64,000 nt of DNA from assembly GCF_050624435.1 (NCBI RefSeq), contig NC_134542.1:107801677-107865676 (forward strand). The letters are read 5' to 3'. A program made the position numbers and the translations under genes. Numbering within the stretch: position 1 is the stretch's first letter; each line of letters starts with the position of its first letter. Positions 24,791 through 34,850 of the stretch are shown here, in pieces. The DNA comes from Tenrec ecaudatus. Its lineage: Eukaryota; Chordata; Mammalia; Afrosoricida; Tenrecidae. Below the pieces are notes generated by a model. It had not been told where the DNA came from, made no database searches, and saw only the letters and a list, made by a program, of their open reading frames with translations.

Positions 24791-25150
24791 CGTTAAATAA
24801 AAGCTTTTCAGTGTCCACCCTAGGACAAACTATACCGCTCTTTATATGCAGAACAAGAATTAGCCTTAAACTTTGACAATATAGTTGACTACTTATTTTT
24901 AGAAAAGAATATTATTTCTTCAGTACATGTGATTTATCATGTAATTCAGTGGAAAATAAATGGCAAATCAATGTCCTTTTGTCAATAGGTGCACTTCTTT
25001 ATATTTTCACTGTGTTTCCCAATGACTATGGTCTGAGCAATACTGGGAAGAGCTTGTTAAGGTCTGAGATAGCAGCTAAAATAATAGAGTAGCTGTGTCA
25101 GGAAACAACCTCACCTGACTTTTCTATTAGTTAGAAGAGAATATAAAGTG
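24791..25150. other. AT-rich unique sequence
   Basis: Nothing recognised. Confidence 0.4.
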
Positions 25151-25199
25151 ACCTGCCCTTCCTAACATGATCTTAGATAAATTATTATAGTGCATCTCC

Positions 25200-25440
25200 C
25201 TCAAGGGGCCAAGATATCTTAAACCAATGCCCGTCGATAAAAGCTTTTCCCATAAGTTCCCTTATTAATTAAATCAAATGTAGCTTTTAAATTGATGAGG
25301 CAGCAAAGATAAGCTGTTCTTTTCAGCTTAGTATATTTATCAATAAAATAATGTAAAACAAGGCAATGATTTAGCGTACTAATACCCTTTTGAAGGAAAT
25401 TGTGCTTTCTAAAATTCAATTGTCACCAAGTGTTACTTTG
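25200..25440 (-). pseudogene. fossil non-LTR reverse transcriptase fragment, family uncertain
   Basis: On the minus strand (25219-25419, 66 codons) the frame reads an 'NFRK...ISTLNHCLVL', then 'YFIDKYTKLKRTAYLCC', then 'LINLKATFDLINKGTYGKSF' order. This resembles RT motifs of non-LTR elements: F/G-x-R-K-G-x-S-T, then D-K-Y, then [FV]-D-L-K-x-A-F-D (motif A). The first Asp of motif A is Asn here (codon at 25291-25293); the second is kept. It is not the RTE or L1 family found elsewhere in the window and may be an ancient CR1/L2/L3-like or other LINE. There is an in-frame stop just upstream. Confidence 0.45.
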
Positions 25441-25779
25441 AATGAAAAGGAAAACAAAACAAAAATATTAGTAACTAAAAAACACATACCAAAAAGAGCA
25501 CACCCAAAACACTAACATTTAAAGCATAACACGGGGTTACATGTCATGTTTATTTCAGCTAGACAGAATGATCCTAAAAACGTGCTTCTAAAAACGGAAT
25601 AGTGGGTAAAGTTGTGTCATAGACTCCAGAAAAAAAGTAATATTTTTTGAAAGGAGAATTTTATATATTTAGAACATTGTTTGCTTACCAATGTAAAGAC
25701 AAAAATTGTAGAAGCTACTGAAAAGCTTAAATCAGGCCTTTCTTTCTTTTTAAAGCCACTCAGCCCACTCTTCAAGTTT

Positions 25780-26075
25780 GAGGGATAAGAAATTTGAAGG
25801 GATTTTTTTTGTTTTGTTTTATTTCCAAAGATGCATACTATATATATTTACACAGCCCATCTCCAGATACAAAATCAACAGCAATATTCTGTTAAACCTT
25901 CCATATATATGGTTCCTTTTCTCTTTCCCCTCTCATTACTTCCTTGCAATCTCTCCTCAATCTATCCTTCCCCTCTTCCACCCCCATTCCCAGCCTCTTC
26001 CTAGTTTTCAGTCTTGTCTATTGCTATATAAACCATGTTTCTTTTTTTCTTGTAAAAATGGTGTTTGTGGTAGCA
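25780..26075 (-). mobile_element. possible old L1 3' UTR polypurine tract
   Basis: The plus strand is C/T-rich (25915-26030) next to a T-rich start at 25801, the layout of an antisense L1 3' end with its polypurine tract. No family-specific block was found. Confidence 0.3.
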
Positions 26076-26164
26076 TTCCAGCTAGCTGGGAGCTACGTGA
26101 GACACACACGTGAACTACTCAAGACTTGAGATGGAGTGATGAAGGAAAGGGAGAGGCACTCAAG

Positions 26165-26180
26165 AGATAAAAGACCCTCC
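26165..26180. repeat. target-site duplication, left side of L1
   Basis: 'agataaaagaccctcc' pairs with 27202-27216. One mismatch and one gap. Confidence 0.75.
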
Positions 26181-27201
26181 TGGTAAACAAGTGGCCATCT
26201 AGCTCAGAAGCAACAAAGCCCACATTGAAGAAGTACACCAGAATGTGTGATCACGAGGTGCTGAAGGGATCAGTTATTAGGCCTCAAAGAACAAAAATTC
26301 ATATCATTGTGTGCTCACCTCCCTGATACAATCACTGAAGACAAATTGGTGCATAAGCAAATGTGGTGAAGAAAGCTGATGGTGCCCGGCTATCAAAAGA
26401 TATAGCATTTGAGGTCTTAAACACTTGAAGATAAATAAGCAGCCATCTAGCTGAGAAGCAACAGAGCCCACGTGAAGAAGCCCACCAACCTGCGTGATCA
26501 TGAGGCATCGAAAGGATTAGGTATCAGGCATCATCAGAACAAAAAATCATATCATTTTGAATGAGGGTGAGTGCAGAGTGGGGACCCAAGATACATGTGT
26601 GGGCAACTAGACATCCCCTTACAGAAGGGTTGCGGGGAGGAGATGAGCCAGCCAGAGTGCAGTGTAGCAACAATGAAACATACAACTTTCCTCTAGTTCC
26701 TAAATGCTTCCTCACCAGCCCCCAACCCCACTATCATGATCCCAATTCTACCTTACAAATCTGGCTAGGCCAGAGGATGTACACTGGTACAGATAGGAAC
26801 TGGAAACACAGGGAATCCGGGGAGGATGATCCCTTCAGGACTAGTGGTGAGATTGGTGATACTGGGAGGGTACAGGGAGGGTGGGGTGGAAAGGGGGAAC
26901 CACTTACAAGGATCTACATATAACCTCCTCCCTGGGGAACAGACAGCAGAAAAGTGGGTGAAGGGAGATATTGGACAGTGTAAGATATAACAAAATAATA
27001 ACTTATAAATTATCAAGGGCTCATGAGGAAGGGGGGAGCAGAGGGGGGGGGGAAGAGGAGCTGATGCCAGGGGCTTACATGGAGAACCAATGTTTTGAGA
27101 ATGATGAGGGCAATGAATGTACAAATGTGCTTTACACAATTGATGTATGTATGGATTGTGATAAGAGTTGTATGAGCCCCTAATAAATTTATTTTAAAAA
27201 A
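26181..27201 (+). mobile_element. L1 3' UTR, younger subfamily, with target-site duplication
   Basis: A complete set of 3' UTR blocks ends with 'gagcccctaataaatttatt' and an A-run. Direct repeats 'agataaaagaccctcc' (26165-26180) and 'agataaaaaccctcc' (27202-27216) bracket it, differing by one base and one gap. Inside, a ~248-bp module occurs about one and a half times: 'ggccatctagctcagaagca' at 26193 and 'agccatctagctgagaagca' at 26441. The second pass leaves into 'gaatgagggtgagtgcagag' and the polypurine region (26868-27058). It is a 5'-truncated copy. Confidence 0.9.
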
Positions 27202-27216
27202 AGATAAAAACCCTCC

Positions 27217-27689
27217 CAAGCTTCTTTGCTTGCCAATTTTTATTTGCACTCTGAAGGAGAAAGCTTACCAGAGGTCAAATGCAGGGAAAATAGTAGAGCA
27301 CAAAGACTTCCGTATATGTTTTCATGGTTCATAGCTAGCACACATTCTCACATGATTAGCAAGCACTCTCCATGCGAGCACATTTTGACCTCATGGAGTT
27401 TTTTTGTCTCCAGCAAAGAATCTTCTTATCAGTCAGCATTTGAGCCACGATCCTAGAATGTGCAAACAGTTACACACTCAGGGTTTACTCGCAGTCTTTG
27501 CATCCAAGCAATCTTCCCACTGTGTCCCTCCAGATTACGGCCTTTTAAGACTAGCTAATGGTCAATATCTTTTCCAAAGTATCCCTTTCAATAAACTCGC
27601 TCTTTCTCTTCAAATCTTTTCTCTAACTCTGGTCAAAATTTTATTAATTTCCTGACATTATTTTTTAAAAACAACAACAACAAAACACT
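27217..27689. other. unique sequence between two L1 copies
   Basis: No gene or RNA was recognised. A short CAA-rich run lies at 27670-27685. Confidence 0.4.
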
Positions 27690-29500
27690 ACTAGCTAAAA
27701 TATTTATCTGTGTAAGGTTGTCTGAGTTTGGTAAGCATAGTATTCTCTAGCTTTGTCCATGTCGTTTGGTGTTTAAGAGACTTGTCATTCTTTTGCTTAC
27801 CATATAACATTCCATAGTACGAATGCACTAGAGCATGTTTATCCATCCAAATATAATTGGGGTTTTGGTTGTTTCCATGATTTTTGATTATGGAAATGGC
27901 TATTATTTTTAATGTATACATTTATTATTTGTAAATCTACTAATATGGAAATTGAAATAAACATAGATGTGCATACATCTGTTCATGTTGTACTCTTGAT
28001 TTCTTTAGTGTATATCCCCTATAGAGAGACTGCTGGGTCAGAGGATATTTGGATTTACATCTGTTTGAGGAAGTGTATTGCTGATTTTCAAGGTGGCTGT
28101 ACAATTTGACTGTCCAGCAGCAATGTCAAAGGGTTCCCATCTCTTTGCATTCTCTTCAGCATTTAGTTTTTTCTGTTTTATGGAATTTTGCCAAAAGTAT
28201 CAGTGTGAGGTGATATTTCATTGTTTTGATGTGTATTTATCTTATTGCTAATGATTGTGACCATTTCTCCAGTGAATGTTGTCAGTGGTAAATTTTCTGT
28301 TCGTGTCTTAGGCCCATTTTATGCTATGTAGAAGTTTTCTACAGATTTTGGAAATCAGCCCTTTATCTGATGTATTATTACTGAATATTCTTTCCCAATC
28401 TGTGGGTTCTCTGTTGATTTTTGATTAAGTCTTTTGATGTGCATAATGTTGTATTTTTAGTAGGTCCCAGTTCTTCATTTTGTCTTCTGTAGTGTAGATA
28501 TTTTTCATTATGTGTGATAGTGTGGTTCTATCTTTTATTAGGGTTATGAAGCTTGTTCCTATTTTTTCATTGATGGTCTTTTGATTGTGTGATTTGTATT
28601 CAGGTCTTTGATGTATCGTGAGTTCTTTTTTTGTAGATGCCATGAAGTATGGGGTCCTGTTTCACACAGGTGAAGATCCAGTTTGTTATAGCACCATTGA
28701 TTGAAAAGGCTTTCTCTTGCCCATTTAATGTATTTTAGTCCTTTATCAAAAATGATAGGTATAGATGTCTATAGGTACTTGGTTTTATTTCTGGTTTTGC
28801 AATTCTAATCCATTGGTTTTCATAACTGTTGTTGCGTTATTACCAGGCTATTTTGATTACCATGACTATATAGTAGGTTCTAAAGTCAGAGTGAAAGGGC
28901 TTTGTTTTAACATTTTAATACTATATTACCTATTATGGGCCTCTTTCCATTCCATATAAAGTCAGTGATTAGTTTGTCCACTTCTTTGAAGAACTGTGGT
29001 GGGATTTGGATTGGAATTGCCTTGAATTTATAAAGTACTTTGGGGCAATATTAGCATTTTCACAATGTTTATTCTGCCTATCTAAAAGTATGGTAACATA
29101 ACATTTGTATCAATTTCTTTCTGTTTATTGAAGTAATATTTTGTAGCTTTCCTTTTACAAGTCATTTGTTTCTCTGGGGAGATTTATTCCTAAAATCTTA
29201 TCTTTTGCGTAGTTATTATAAATAGTATTATTCTTTTGATATCTTTTTTGGTATCATCATCCTTCAAATACTATAATCCAGCTGATTCCTGTATATTGAT
29301 CTTATTACCACCTATGCTATCAAATTTTTCGATTAGTTTGAGTAATTTTTAAATAGAATCTTTTAGATTTTCTACATATAGTATTATGTCATCTCTGAAT
29401 AAAGAGAGTTTTATTTCTTCAGCCACTATATAGATACTTTTAACATCTTTTTGATATCTTTTGTCTCTGTTGCTTAAAAAAGCCATACATTTCTGTTGTT
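27690..29500 (-). mobile_element. L1 ORF2 fragment (RT to C-terminus), antisense
   Basis: L1 ORF2 encodes endonuclease and reverse transcriptase. Reading minus, the fragment starts in the RT domain. The catalytic F-A-D-D reads F-R-D-D at 29388-29399 in the context 'LSLF-RDD-IILYVEN'. It continues through 'cagcctggtaataacg'-like and 'ggtgctataacaaactggat' (28678-28697) regions to the C-terminal 'ATKKELTIHQRPEYKS' type region near 28570-28640 and 'MDKHALVHSYYGML' near 27830. The frame is repeatedly broken. The 3' UTR is missing, so the 3' end was lost or truncated. Confidence 0.85.
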
Positions 29501-30265
29501 TAAAAAAAAACTCATAAATATTTACTTTTATCTACATTATGTTTCAGAAAACTACCAGATAAAAATTAATAAATGACATCAAATTTTTGAGAAATCATTC
29601 AATCCAATATGTATTTAGCACAGGATTTCTGGCATTCATCTCTATCAATTTTGAAGATACCTTTAAAAGTTCTAATGTCTACTATGCACAAACAAGATAT
29701 TTCTGAAGCCTTTCCTATTCAGCAATGGCCTTCAATTTTTTTAAGGCTAATTCTAAGAATATTGTGTAAATAGAATATATTTCATTAAGCTATTCAGTAG
29801 CGGTTTTTTAGGAATTAATTTCAGTGAAATAGATTTACTTTTTCTGAAGAATTCTAGGCAGTGATTATGAATCAACATAGGTTAATAATTATTCCTCATC
29901 TCCAAAATGTCTTATATTATTTTTTTAAGTAAGAAGTATAAGTACAGGTTAGATCAAGGTAAAATGCCTGTAGTTCAGTGCTTGAGATTTCAAATTCTAT
30001 TTTCATATTCATAATATTATTATTTTTATGAAATAATTCAAAGTATTCAAAGAACCACATCCAACATTAGACATGGCCATTATCACATATGGGAAAAGAC
30101 AGGTAGATTTGGATTCGAATGATATGAAATTATGTCTCATGTTCATTTCTTTCAAAATACCTCCAAAGGAAAAAAAATCTCAATTCAGTCTATTTGGATT
30201 CATCGTGATGCCTGCATAAGGTTTCTGAGGCTGTAATTCTTTAAATGAGAAGATAGCATCTTTCT
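29501..30265. other. AT-rich sequence; possible AfroSINE remnant at 30183-30290
   Basis: Mostly unrecognised. 'ggtttctgaggctgtaattc' at 30220-30239 followed by a 'agatagcatctttcttccat' string fits a worn antisense AfroSINE. Confidence 0.3.
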
Positions 30266-30289
30266 TCCATTAAGAGGTTGGTTGGAATA

Positions 30290-31435
30290 AAAAGAACTCA
30301 GAAAAAGATATCAAGAAAACAATTCTATTTACAAAAGCTGCACAAAACCTAAACTAGTTTTAAAAAGTCTAAGAAACAAAATAACTGTATAAAACACTAC
30401 TATAAGAAATCAAAAGAAAACTACTTAAATGGAAGAATACCCCATGGAAACAGATAGGAAGACTAAATGTAGTGAAAATGGCAATATTACCTACAGCCAC
30501 CTACAAATACAATGCAATTCCAATCCAATGGAAAAATTAACTACCAACTTCAAACAGAGAGGGGAAAATACCCAGAACAAATGAAGAACTCCTAAAATGA
30601 AGAATATGGTCGGAGTCCTGGCACTACTGGACCTCAAAACCTGTTACACAGCCATGGTAGTCAAAACAGCCTGGTACTGGTACTATGACAGAGACAAAGA
30701 CCAACTGAACAGTGAGCTTCACTGAGATGTGGGATCAAGAGGAGGAAGTGTTCATGTCTATATTACAGGGTCCAATTGCACTTTGAACAGTGGGTGGGTC
30801 AAGTGGGGCCCCCAGACATTGGAAAAAATGCTTAACACCACTTGTAGAGACTCCAAGATGGTAAAATGCTTGCTATTTTGGTCATAGGTGGGCACCTCGT
30901 TCCTAATGAACTCCTCCCCTTCTGTGACACAGGTAATGTAGTACAGACAACTTAGACTTTAGACTGCACTTTGGAGATACACAACACCTCTCATAAACCA
31001 CAACAGAAGGACCCAAATTGGAAACTCCATTAAGTGAATTGAACTTTACCTTAAACATCTATCACAGAATTCAAGAATGGAAATATGCCTTTAAACTTAA
31101 ATTCCCTAGTGCAGGATGAAGGAGATGATCACTATTCTAAGGCAAAGGAATGAGTGGTCATTGGACTATGGGTAGATTCAAATCTATAGCTCTGAAGGTG
31201 CCCAACAAATGTCAACCCAGGATCAACATATATCTGCTTTCTTCACCCTCTCTCTTACTCTACCACAAAGCTCTGGCCTCATAAATGAAGATTACTAAAT
31301 TATTTGCTATATCTCAAACCTTTATTACATGTGTAACTAGTATCCAGTCCTCCATATCTTAGAGATCTATAGCTAATAATTCAGTTAATCTGGTCTGATG
31401 AATCCTACACATGTACAGATTTTTATACATGTGTA
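30290..31435 (+). mobile_element. older L1, ORF2 piece plus 3' part, left half of a nested pair
   Basis: From about 30300 to 30710 the sequence follows L1 ORF2 in sense: 'aagaaaacaattctatttac', 'atggaagaataccccatgga', 'gcaattccaatccaatgg', 'aaacagcctggtactggtac'. After the last block the usual remaining ORF2 C-terminus (a few hundred codons) is absent and non-coding sequence follows from about 30720, so there is an internal deletion or recombination. The element is cut at 31435 by a younger L1 and resumes at 32327. Confidence 0.7.
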
Positions 31436-31450
31436 TAAAAATATATAATG
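31436..31450. repeat. target-site duplication, left
   Basis: 'aaaaatatataatgc' is identical to 32312-32326. Confidence 0.92.
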
Positions 31451-32311
31451 CTTTGATGCATCAAAGAACAAAAAAATCATCTTATCATTGGCTGCACACC
31501 TCCATGATAGGATAGCTGAAGACAAATGGGTGCATAAGCAAATGTGGCGCAGAAAGCGGATGGTGCCTAACTATCAAAGGAGATAGTGTCTGGGGTCCTA
31601 AAGGCTTGAAGGTGAACAAGCAGCCATCTAGCTCAGAAGCAAAAAAGCCCACATGGAAGAAGCACACCAACCAGTGCGATCACGAGGTGCCCAAGGGACC
31701 AGGTATAAGGCATGCACAAACAAAAAAGAATATATGTATGTGTGTGTATATATGTACTGGTACATATGAGGGCTAGAGGCACAGGGAATCCAGGGTGGAT
31801 GATACCTTCAGGACCAAGGGTGTGAGGGGTGATGCTGGGAGAGTGTAGGGTAAGTGGGTTGGAAAGGGGGAACTGATTACAAGGATCCACATGTGACCTC
31901 CTCCCTGGGAGAGGGACGACAGAGAAGGGGGGGAAGGGAGACTCCGGATAGGGCAAGATATGACAAAATAACGATGTATAAATTACCAAGGGCACATGAG
32001 GGAGGGGGGAGCGGGGAGGGAGGGAAAAAAAAAGAGGACCTGATGCAAAGGGCTTAAGTGGAGAGCAAATGCTTTGAGAATGATTGGGGCAGGGAATGTA
32101 TGGATGTGCTTTATACAATTGATGTATGTATATGTATGGATTGTGATAAGAGCTGTATGAGTCCCTAATAAAATGTAAAAAAAGAAAAGGGAAAAGAAAG
32201 AAAGAAAAGAAAATGATTAGGGCAAAGAATGTACAGATGTGCTTTATACAATTGATGTATGTATATGTATGGATTGTGATAAGAGTTGTATGAGCCTCTA
32301 GTAAAATGTTT
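31451..32311 (+). mobile_element. younger L1 3' UTR nested in older L1, with doubled 3' end
   Basis: The copy starts just after the first duplication ('tttgatgcatcaaagaacaa') and carries the 3' UTR blocks to 'gagtccctaataaaatgtaa' at 32160. It then has a purine run (32177-32211) and a second copy of the last ~110 bp ending 'gcctctagtaaaatgtttaa' at 32311. Both ends lie inside one pair of identical 15-bp direct repeats. Part of the 5' polypurine region is replaced by a TG/TA-rich stretch at 31730-31757. Confidence 0.9.
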
Positions 32312-32326
32312 AAAAATATATAATGC
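32312..32326. repeat. target-site duplication, right
   Basis: 'aaaaatatataatgc' is identical to 31436-31450 and follows the second 3' end directly. Confidence 0.92.
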
Positions 32327-33305
32327 CATACCCTTGACTAAAATAGTATTACTATCAAGTGTCTCTTTAAAACCCACAGAGATAATTTTGATCACTCCAA
32401 TAACATTATAATGATGTCCCTAAGTGGAACCAGGGAATTGCTGAAATGATAGTTATAGAAATAGATTTTGAACTCTCACTTGCTCTTCCCCCTAATAGAA
32501 GAACAATTAGTTCTTATGGCTTGGCCTGACCTGGTACTTGCCCCCTTGAATGAGCACTGAAGACAAGGGTGCCATAGCAGAGTGTGCTGAAGAAACTCGA
32601 TGGCGCACAGCTAGCACGAATACTAGTATCTGGGGTCTCAAAGGCATTTCTCAAAACAAGCAGCCAATTAACTGCGGAGCCAGGGTAAGTCCCCACAAGA
32701 AGCACACCAGCCTGTGTGATCCAAAGATAGCCAACCTGGAGAAGGGAATGGTACCAGTGTCTACATCCCAAACACCCATTTTGTAGAGAACTATGGATGA
32801 TAGTGGGAGCCCAAAATGCATTTGCAGGTCCTTATGTGGGACAAGCCTCTGGTAAATGCCTACGCACATAGGCTAGGAAAGTCAACCACCCAGATGCCAG
32901 ACAACGAACACTTTAAAGCGGATTTTAGCAACTACACTTAGACTGGAATGTAACATCTTATCATTTGATCTCCTTAGGAATGCCATGTGAAATTATTCTA
33001 CATTTTTATAGTCTCTGTTTGCTCTTAGGTCTCCATCTGTTTTATATGGTCGTTGCTGATGGATCATGGTTCACTGTCTTCCTGGTTTGGGATATTTGTC
33101 TATACTGGGAAACTGGAGTAGGCAGCATGTGATGACTGTAAAAGAATCTACGATTTCATGGGGACTTGGAAGGTGAGTTTGGGAGAAGTAGGACTCATCA
33201 TAAAATAAGGTAGACAATTGGATTATGGTAATGATTGCCAGTGCTTGTTGGTACGATTGAGATTTTGAACTCTGATACATTAATTATTATAGCTCAATAA
33301 AATGG
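32327..33305 (+). mobile_element. older L1 3' UTR, right half of the nested pair
   Basis: It shares the order of the antisense copy at 1-960: 'agaacaattagttcttatgg' (32501), 'gatggcgcacagctagcacg', 'tatctggggtctcaaaggc', 'gatgatagtgggagccca' (32795). It ends with 'agctcaataaaatggg' near 33304, which is a proper L1 terminus. Confidence 0.75.
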
Positions 33306-33907
33306 GGGTGGATGGGTTTGGTGTGTTGGAGCTACTGATCCTTCAGCAGCATGACTAGAGAGTAGCATTGACAAAACTCACAACAAATGGTGGTCCATTT
33401 TTCTAGTTCAAAGGCATTTTACTCACTCCAAGTTCCCTTCTTCAGTTCAAGGTTCTTTGGGGGTTGGAGTTGTGAAGAGAATAGATTAGTCTCTAACTCG
33501 TGAAGCTCAGAATCTATTGACATTTTCTTATGATTGAAAAAAAACATGTTTATGTATATAAATCTTCCAAAATTCCCTTCTCTGCTAGGTTGATATTTCC
33601 TTTATTCTAATACACCAGTGTGATTCATTAGTATTAGAAAAATACCACCGAGACTTATGGTAACATTCAAAAGACAAGGCCCAGCTTGATTTACAGAGTG
33701 TTAGGACATTTAATGAATGCTTAGTAAATCTAGACCTTTTGCATACCAGGGCATCTTATAAGTAGGCTAGATCCACTTTCAGGTAGACTCAGAAAGTCTT
33801 AATATCTCTCCTCAAATCTAGCTTTCATTTTGAAGTCAATTTAGGTCCTATTTTTGAATCACTTAGACAAGATGAGGCTTTTTATATCACATAAAACATG
33901 ACAGTCT
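33306..33907. other. unique sequence
   Basis: Nothing recognised. Confidence 0.4.
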
Positions 33908-33992
33908 CCGATCCCCACAGGGACATGTCTACTCTGTCCTATAGCACCACTATGACGGAAGGGACTCGGGGACAATGAGTGGCATGAGGTGT
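33908..33992 (+). mobile_element. AfroSINE 3' fragment
   Basis: 'tctactctgtcctatagcac' then 'gacggaagggactcgg' and 'ggacaatgagtgg' match the SINE 3' portion ('ctactctgtcctatagggt ... cgacggcaatggg'). Confidence 0.65.
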
Positions 33993-34199
33993 TGAGTAGA
34001 CACAGATAAGCAGAATGTTGGTGATCTTCATGATAAGTTAATAGTTCTTGAGTGTTTTTTACTGAAAGATATAATGTTAAAATTTTCCCAATTTGTCAAT
34101 GAATCTAGAGAACTCCTTAACCACATCTAAGATATTGGAGAAGTTTTCCCAACCCAATTGAAGGGTCTATTTTTGGCTTCTCAATTTTTGCATTCTACC

Positions 34200-34850
34200 T
34201 TTCCTTGATTATTAATCAATCCATGCTCCCCTTTTGGCTCCCACTTCGTCCCCTCCCTTGGCCCCATGGCCCTGCAGCTGTCATTCCCCACCCCCCCCCC
34301 CTGGCAGACACAGGCAAACCAGACCCAGAACCCTACAACTTCCTTTCTTTCAAGTTGGCGTTCCCCCAAATCTCCCACCTCCACTACCAACCAGCTATCC
34401 CAGTTGCTGGAGAGCACACACCTCTCCTGCCAAGGGCAGACCATCACGAACAGTTTCCAACAGCTCTCTGGTCTCTGGGAACACCCAAGTGGACTGTGGA
34501 CCACTTGGAAGCCTGAAACAGATCTCTCCTCATTCAAGCCAAGCCTGTTGCCACTTTGCAAATTCCTTTTACTCTTCATCTACCTTCTCTTCTTTTTGAA
34601 CCTTCACGTTCTTTCTCTTAGCAGTCTACCCTCCGGAGGGCAAACAAGCTTCCCTGGAAGACCTGGGCAAAACCAGGACCCTGAGGACACAGGCCCATCC
34701 AGTTTATGTGACATAGCATCAGAATTACCCAAGCCCCCACTTCCCTGATTTTCTTCTCTGGTCTTCCTCCCCTTGCCACTCTTTCCTTTCCTCTCTCTTC
34801 CCTTTCTCCTCCCCCCTTATTCTACTTATTCATATATACACTTCTCCCTA
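34200..34850 (+). other. C/T-rich stretch open in several frames, origin unknown
   Basis: Three overlapping plus-strand frames (34205-34516, 34234-34599, 34266-34748) stay open, as does a minus-strand one (34181-34579). All are rich in P, S, T and L, which is what C-rich, stop-poor DNA gives by chance. The 160-codon frame has scattered Asn/Gln and a hydrophobic segment near residues 97-115 ('PLCKFLLLFIYLLFFLNLHV'), so a worn retroviral envelope piece is possible, but I see no diagnostic motif. I do not call a gene. Confidence 0.3.

Noticed and set aside
26165-26560. The ~248-bp duplicated block considered as a CRISPR-like or satellite array
   Set aside because: Only about 1.5 units, eukaryotic context, and the block belongs to the L1 3' UTR.
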